Assembly: GCA_902760315.1 (NCBI GenBank)
Contig: CACWFV010000016.1
Coordinates: forward strand, 1-64,000
Reading direction: 5' to 3'
Length of the DNA: 64,000 bases
Source of the DNA: an uncultured Bacteroidales bacterium
GTDB taxonomy: Bacteria > Bacteroidota > Bacteroidia > Bacteroidales > Bacteroidaceae
The translations under genes were made by a program, and so were the position numbers. The notes under the pieces were generated by a model, which was given only the letters and a program-made list of their open reading frames with translations, did no database searches and was not told where the DNA came from. Positions 61,275 through 64,000 of the stretch are shown here, one piece after another; the stretch's first letter is position 1, and each line of letters begins with the position of its first letter.

Positions 61275-61937
61275 ATGATGAGAAAAACAGGAATAATGCT
61301 ATTAGTCGCTATAGCAGTTCTAACCATAAGTAGCTGTGGAAATAGTACACAAAAAGTGCCGTTTGACAGTGGAGACTCTGTCAACCAAATGGTTGATTCT
61401 ACCTTATATGGCATCTGCGGAGAGGCTACCTCAATGAATGTGCTGCAGCTGATTATTGATACGGGTGATACGCTAATGCTGGACATCTCTCATGCCAAGG
61501 AGAAAGAACAGGTGTTTGGCGGACTGCAGGCTGGCGATCGCATGGCCGTACTTCCCAATGACGATAAGACTGCAGCAGTGACCGTCATCAACCAGACTGC
61601 ATTGCTGGGAGATTGGGTGATGCCTAACCCACTTGACGGTAGTGACGAGGTGGGCATCAGAATCAAGGAGGGCGGTGTAGCCGAGAGTATCGAGCAGAGT
61701 AGTATCATCTATCGTACATGGCGCCTGGTAAAAGGTCGTTTAGAGATAGTCTTAGTGCGCGATGGCGCTAACGATATGGAGGAAGTCTATACTTACGACC
61801 TGCAGAAGCTGACGACCGATTCGCTGGTCTATAAGGATAGTGAGGAGACTTATGAATACGGACGCCAAAAGCCTAAAGAGACTTATGGCGACGAAGTGAA
61901 GTTAGAAGACACGTCGCTTGACGATTTTAGAATGTAA
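61275..61937 (+). CDS. Lipocalin-like lipoprotein, 220 aa
   Basis: The signal MMRKTGIMLLVAIAVLTISSC gives a lipoprotein with Cys at 21. The body is strand-rich: an early segment (LQLIIDTGDTLMLDI, GDRMAVLPNDDKTAAVTVINQTALLGDWV) resembles the lipocalin-like domain seen in Bacteroidota lipoproteins. The tail is acidic and charged (YGRQKPKETYGDEVKLEDTSLDDFRM). I do not know its function. It sits between mazG and rnz in one run of closely spaced genes; its stop is 7 nt before the likely rnz start. Confidence 0.65.
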   Translation: MMRKTGIMLLVAIAVLTISSCGNSTQKVPFDSGDSVNQMVDSTLYGICGEATSMNVLQLIIDTGDTLMLDISHAKEKEQVFGGLQAGDRMAVLPNDDKTAAVTVINQTALLGDWVMPNPLDGSDEVGIRIKEGGVAESIEQSSIIYRTWRLVKGRLEIVLVRDGANDMEEVYTYDLQKLTTDSLVYKDSEETYEYGRQKPKETYGDEVKLEDTSLDDFRM

Positions 61938-61944
61938 CGCAATC

Positions 61945-62859
61945 TTGGAGCCATTTAAAGTTCACATATTAGGCTGTGGCAGTGCCTTACCTACACTGAG
62001 GCATTTCCCTTCCGCACAGGTGGTTGAAGTGCGTGGTAAACTGTTCCTCGTAGATTGTGGAGAGGGAACGCAGATACAATTGCGCCGTTCTCGTTTGCGT
62101 TTTACGAAGATCAGTGCCGTATTCATTACTCATCTTCATGGTGACCATTGTTTTGGACTCATTGGAATGCTGAGCACGTTTGGACTGTTGGGACGTACTT
62201 CTAAACTGACGGTCTATGCTCCCGCAGAATTAGCTGATATTCTACAGAGGCAGATAGACTTCTTCTGTCGTGATCTGGACTATGAAGTAGTGTTTTCTGC
62301 AGTAGACACTACCAAGCAACAGACTATTTATGACGACCGTTCATTATCTGTAGAGACATTACCTCTGGAGCATCGTGTCCACTGTTGTGGCTATCTCTTT
62401 AGAGAGAAACCGTTGCTGCCGCATATTCGTCGTGATGTTGCTGACTTTTATGGTATTCCCGTCAGTCAGTTTAATATTATCAAGGCCGGAGCCGGGTGGA
62501 CCACAGCCGATGGTGAGGAAATAGCCCATGAGCGTCTGGTAGTACAGGCTGAGTTGCCGCGTAGTTATGCCTATGTCAGTGATACCCGCTACTTGCCCTC
62601 GTTGGCTGACCGCCTAACCGGTGTCAGTACACTCTATCACGAGAGTACCTATGGCGAGGACAATCTGCTTATGGCTGAAAAATATAATCATTCAACTGCT
62701 CGCCAGGCTGCCTTGATAGCTCGCCGGGCTGGTGTGGGACAATTGTTGCTGGGTCACTATTCTTCTCGTTACGAACAAGAAGAAGTGCTACTCGATGAGG
62801 CTCGTGAAGTGTTTGAAAACAGCCATTTGACCAACGAAATGGATGTTTTCGATGTCTGA
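61945..62859 (+). CDS. rnz: Ribonuclease Z
   Basis: About 304 residues from TTG 61945 (MEPFKVHILGCGSALPTLRH). This was chosen over the upstream TTG at 61918 because it gives the family's usual N-terminus and does not overlap the previous gene. It is a metallo-beta-lactamase fold with ITHLHGDHCFGLIGML (zinc ligands HxHxDH), PLEHRVHCCGYLF, AYVSDTRYLPSL and LYHESTY. GHYSSRY near the end provides the last histidine. It cuts the 3' trailer from tRNA precursors lacking CCA; the tRNA-Ser in this window lacks an encoded CCA. Confidence 0.94.
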   Translation: MEPFKVHILGCGSALPTLRHFPSAQVVEVRGKLFLVDCGEGTQIQLRRSRLRFTKISAVFITHLHGDHCFGLIGMLSTFGLLGRTSKLTVYAPAELADILQRQIDFFCRDLDYEVVFSAVDTTKQQTIYDDRSLSVETLPLEHRVHCCGYLFREKPLLPHIRRDVADFYGIPVSQFNIIKAGAGWTTADGEEIAHERLVVQAELPRSYAYVSDTRYLPSLADRLTGVSTLYHESTYGEDNLLMAEKYNHSTARQAALIARRAGVGQLLLGHYSSRYEQEEVLLDEAREVFENSHLTNEMDVFDV

Positions 62860-62881
62860 CTATTACTTTTTCGTCTAAAAA

Positions 62882-62913
62882 TTTGGATGATACGAAGATT
62901 TTTTCTATCTTTG
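62882..62913 (+). promoter_or_regulatory. Promoter of the small T9SS-tail protein
   Basis: TTTG at 62882-62885, 20 nt, TATCTTTG at 62906-62913; ATG 20 nt downstream. Confidence 0.73.
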
Positions 62914-62933
62914 CACCAAATAAATTGTTGCTT

Positions 62934-63245
62934 ATGAAGAAAACATTACTCATATTTTCCATGTCTCTCACGTTGATGTTCGCTGTGCCGTCGTTGGTGG
63001 CCGCCGTTCCTGTGGCTCCCGGCATTGAGGAGTTTATAGATGACGATATCACCATTACTGTTCATGGACAGACGGTCATGGTAACTGGTGCACAAGGGAA
63101 GACGTTGGAAGTTGTCTCTCTGACTGGTCGTCGCATCATGGCAGAGAAGATAGAGAGCCCCGCACAGAAAATAGAACTAAATGTACCAAAAGGTTGCTAT
63201 ATCTTAAAAATTGGAAAAGTAGTCAGAAAGGTTTCTGTTCGCTAA
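62934..63245 (+). CDS. Small secreted protein consisting of a T9SS sorting-like tail
   Basis: 103 residues from MKKTLLIFSMSLTLMFAVPSLVAAVPVAPG, giving a signal peptide of about 24 residues. The remaining 75 residues (DDITITVHGQTVMVTGAQGKTLEVVSLTGRRI to LNVPKGCYILKIGKVVRKVSVR) match the type A C-terminal sorting domain of type IX secretion cargo: a VxGxxG-like turn, a GRxI strand and the closing G-x-Y-I-L-K-x-G-K-x-V-R-K-V. There is no cargo domain in front of it. It could be a decoy or a regulator of the secretion system, or a relic of a larger protein. Not recognised as a named family. Confidence 0.6.
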   Translation: MKKTLLIFSMSLTLMFAVPSLVAAVPVAPGIEEFIDDDITITVHGQTVMVTGAQGKTLEVVSLTGRRIMAEKIESPAQKIELNVPKGCYILKIGKVVRKVSVR

Positions 63246-64000
63246 TCGGGCTACTCACCTTAGCAGTATTGTCACTAACAGGCTGTAACAAGGACTATAC
63301 TTTTAAGAACAAAGAATTAACAATGGAGGCGTTTTCTGATATGAAGACGCCTGCGTTTGTTTTAGATTCCCGCCAGATATTCCGTTTTATTACTAATACT
63401 GCGCTCGATGAAGGAGCCCAGACAGAATCAGACCGTCGGGTGCGCGACTACTATTCACGGTCTGATGCCAGTCTGCTGTGGATTGACAGAGCCGGCGTTG
63501 ACCATCGTGCAGACTCACTTTTGACATACTTACGCAAAGCCGACGATATTGGCTTCTCCCGGCAAGCTTTCTATGTACAAACTATTGAGCGTGATATGGA
63601 ATGCCTGCAGCAGTTGCGGTTTGATAGCAGCGGCAGCGAAAATATCAATCGAGTGGCAGCCCGTTTGGAGTATCATCTTAGTAAGGCTTGTATGCGCTAT
63701 GCCTATGGGTTCCGCTATGGTTTTATCAACCCTTCACGCATCTTCAACCGCCTTGACAAGGAAGAGAAAAAGGATGATTCCTCCAACACCATTCGCTATC
63801 GCAGACTTTTCGATATGGATATGGAACTGGCTCCTTCCGATTATTACTCAACAGTGATGCAGAAGATAGCATGCGACAGCATTGCTGAGTATCTCGGTAC
63901 CTTGGAACCTCAAAATGCTTTATATTGCCAACTGAAGGATATGCTTAAAATGGCATCTTCAGTAGAGCAACGACAGCGCATCCTCTGTAATATGGAACGT
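63194..64000 (+). CDS. L,D-transpeptidase-family lipoprotein, 3' end beyond window
   Basis: The frame runs to the right edge. A lipoprotein signal (SLIGLLTLAVLSLTGC, Cys at about 63284) precedes KDYTFKNKEL, so the start must lie upstream of the first ATG (63323). TTG at 63194 is the best candidate and overlaps the previous gene by about 50 nt. The mature part (QTESDRRVRDYYSRSDASLLWIDRAG, ADSLLTYLRKADDIGFSRQAFYV, RVAARLEYHLSKACMRYAYGFRYGFINPSRIFN) matches the N-terminal scaffold region of YcbB-type L,D-transpeptidases. The catalytic YkuD domain would lie beyond 64000. It would cross-link peptidoglycan in the periplasm. Confidence 0.75.
   Translation, partial: MLYLKNWKSSQKGFCSLIGLLTLAVLSLTGCNKDYTFKNKELTMEAFSDMKTPAFVLDSRQIFRFITNTALDEGAQTESDRRVRDYYSRSDASLLWIDRAGVDHRADSLLTYLRKADDIGFSRQAFYVQTIERDMECLQQLRFDSSGSENINRVAARLEYHLSKACMRYAYGFRYGFINPSRIFNRLDKEEKKDDSSNTIRYRRLFDMDMELAPSDYYSTVMQKIACDSIAEYLGTLEPQNALYCQLKDMLKMASSVEQRQRILCNMER

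Overview
The window looks like a gut or rumen Bacteroidales chromosome of the Prevotella/Segatella type. The evidence is a SusC/SusD pair, AraC-fused propeller sensors, type IX secretion-related proteins, and many copies of the Bacteroidota promoter (TTTG, 19-20 nt, TAnnTTTG) directly upstream of genes. Shine-Dalgarno sequences are largely absent. Nothing was searched against a database; family names rest on motifs and remembered family signatures.

Layout. 1-5.0 kb: the 3' end of a DUF4369-like protein, then a leftward set wzi-like / lipocalin-like lipoprotein / rel, with rel carrying a frameshift. 5.1-20.5 kb: an arabinan-type polysaccharide utilization locus: kinase-less propeller/AraC sensor-regulator, SusC, SusD, a surface lipoprotein with three related modules, and three GH43 enzymes. 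A GH51 arabinofuranosidase that would complete the pathway lies at 31.5-33.5 kb on the other strand.

20.5-30.7 kb: an accessory island between the two parts of the arabinan pathway. It holds a VapE/HU-like cassette bracketed by two copies of one hairpin, an orphan antitoxin, an XRE protein, a DUF3791/DUF3990 toxin-antitoxin-like set flanked by 16-bp direct repeats, and an AT-rich block. That block has an HTH protein with an RNA-polymerase alpha-CTD-like tail, an HExxH protein, a six-repeat CRISPR array of exactly 66-bp period, and a TnpB/Cas12-like protein whose 3' end faces the array. No cas1 or cas2 is present. This is the best candidate for an undescribed system: a compact type V-U-like CRISPR locus, possibly with the two AT-rich genes as accessories.

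33.6-64 kb: mostly housekeeping genes (thrS, nspC, trmD, patatin, ridA, tRNA-Ser, fabD, GH13, AlaX-like, nuclease, hybrid kinase, GT2, rng, a 29-aa COX24-like protein, HU, pyk). These are followed by a second kinase-less propeller/AraC regulator, a hisGDC operon with a T9SS plug protein as its last gene, an MltF-like transglycosylase, mazG, rnz, a small T9SS-tail protein and the start of an L,D-transpeptidase. Decayed genes (GH10 xylanase, EamA transporter) are scattered among them.
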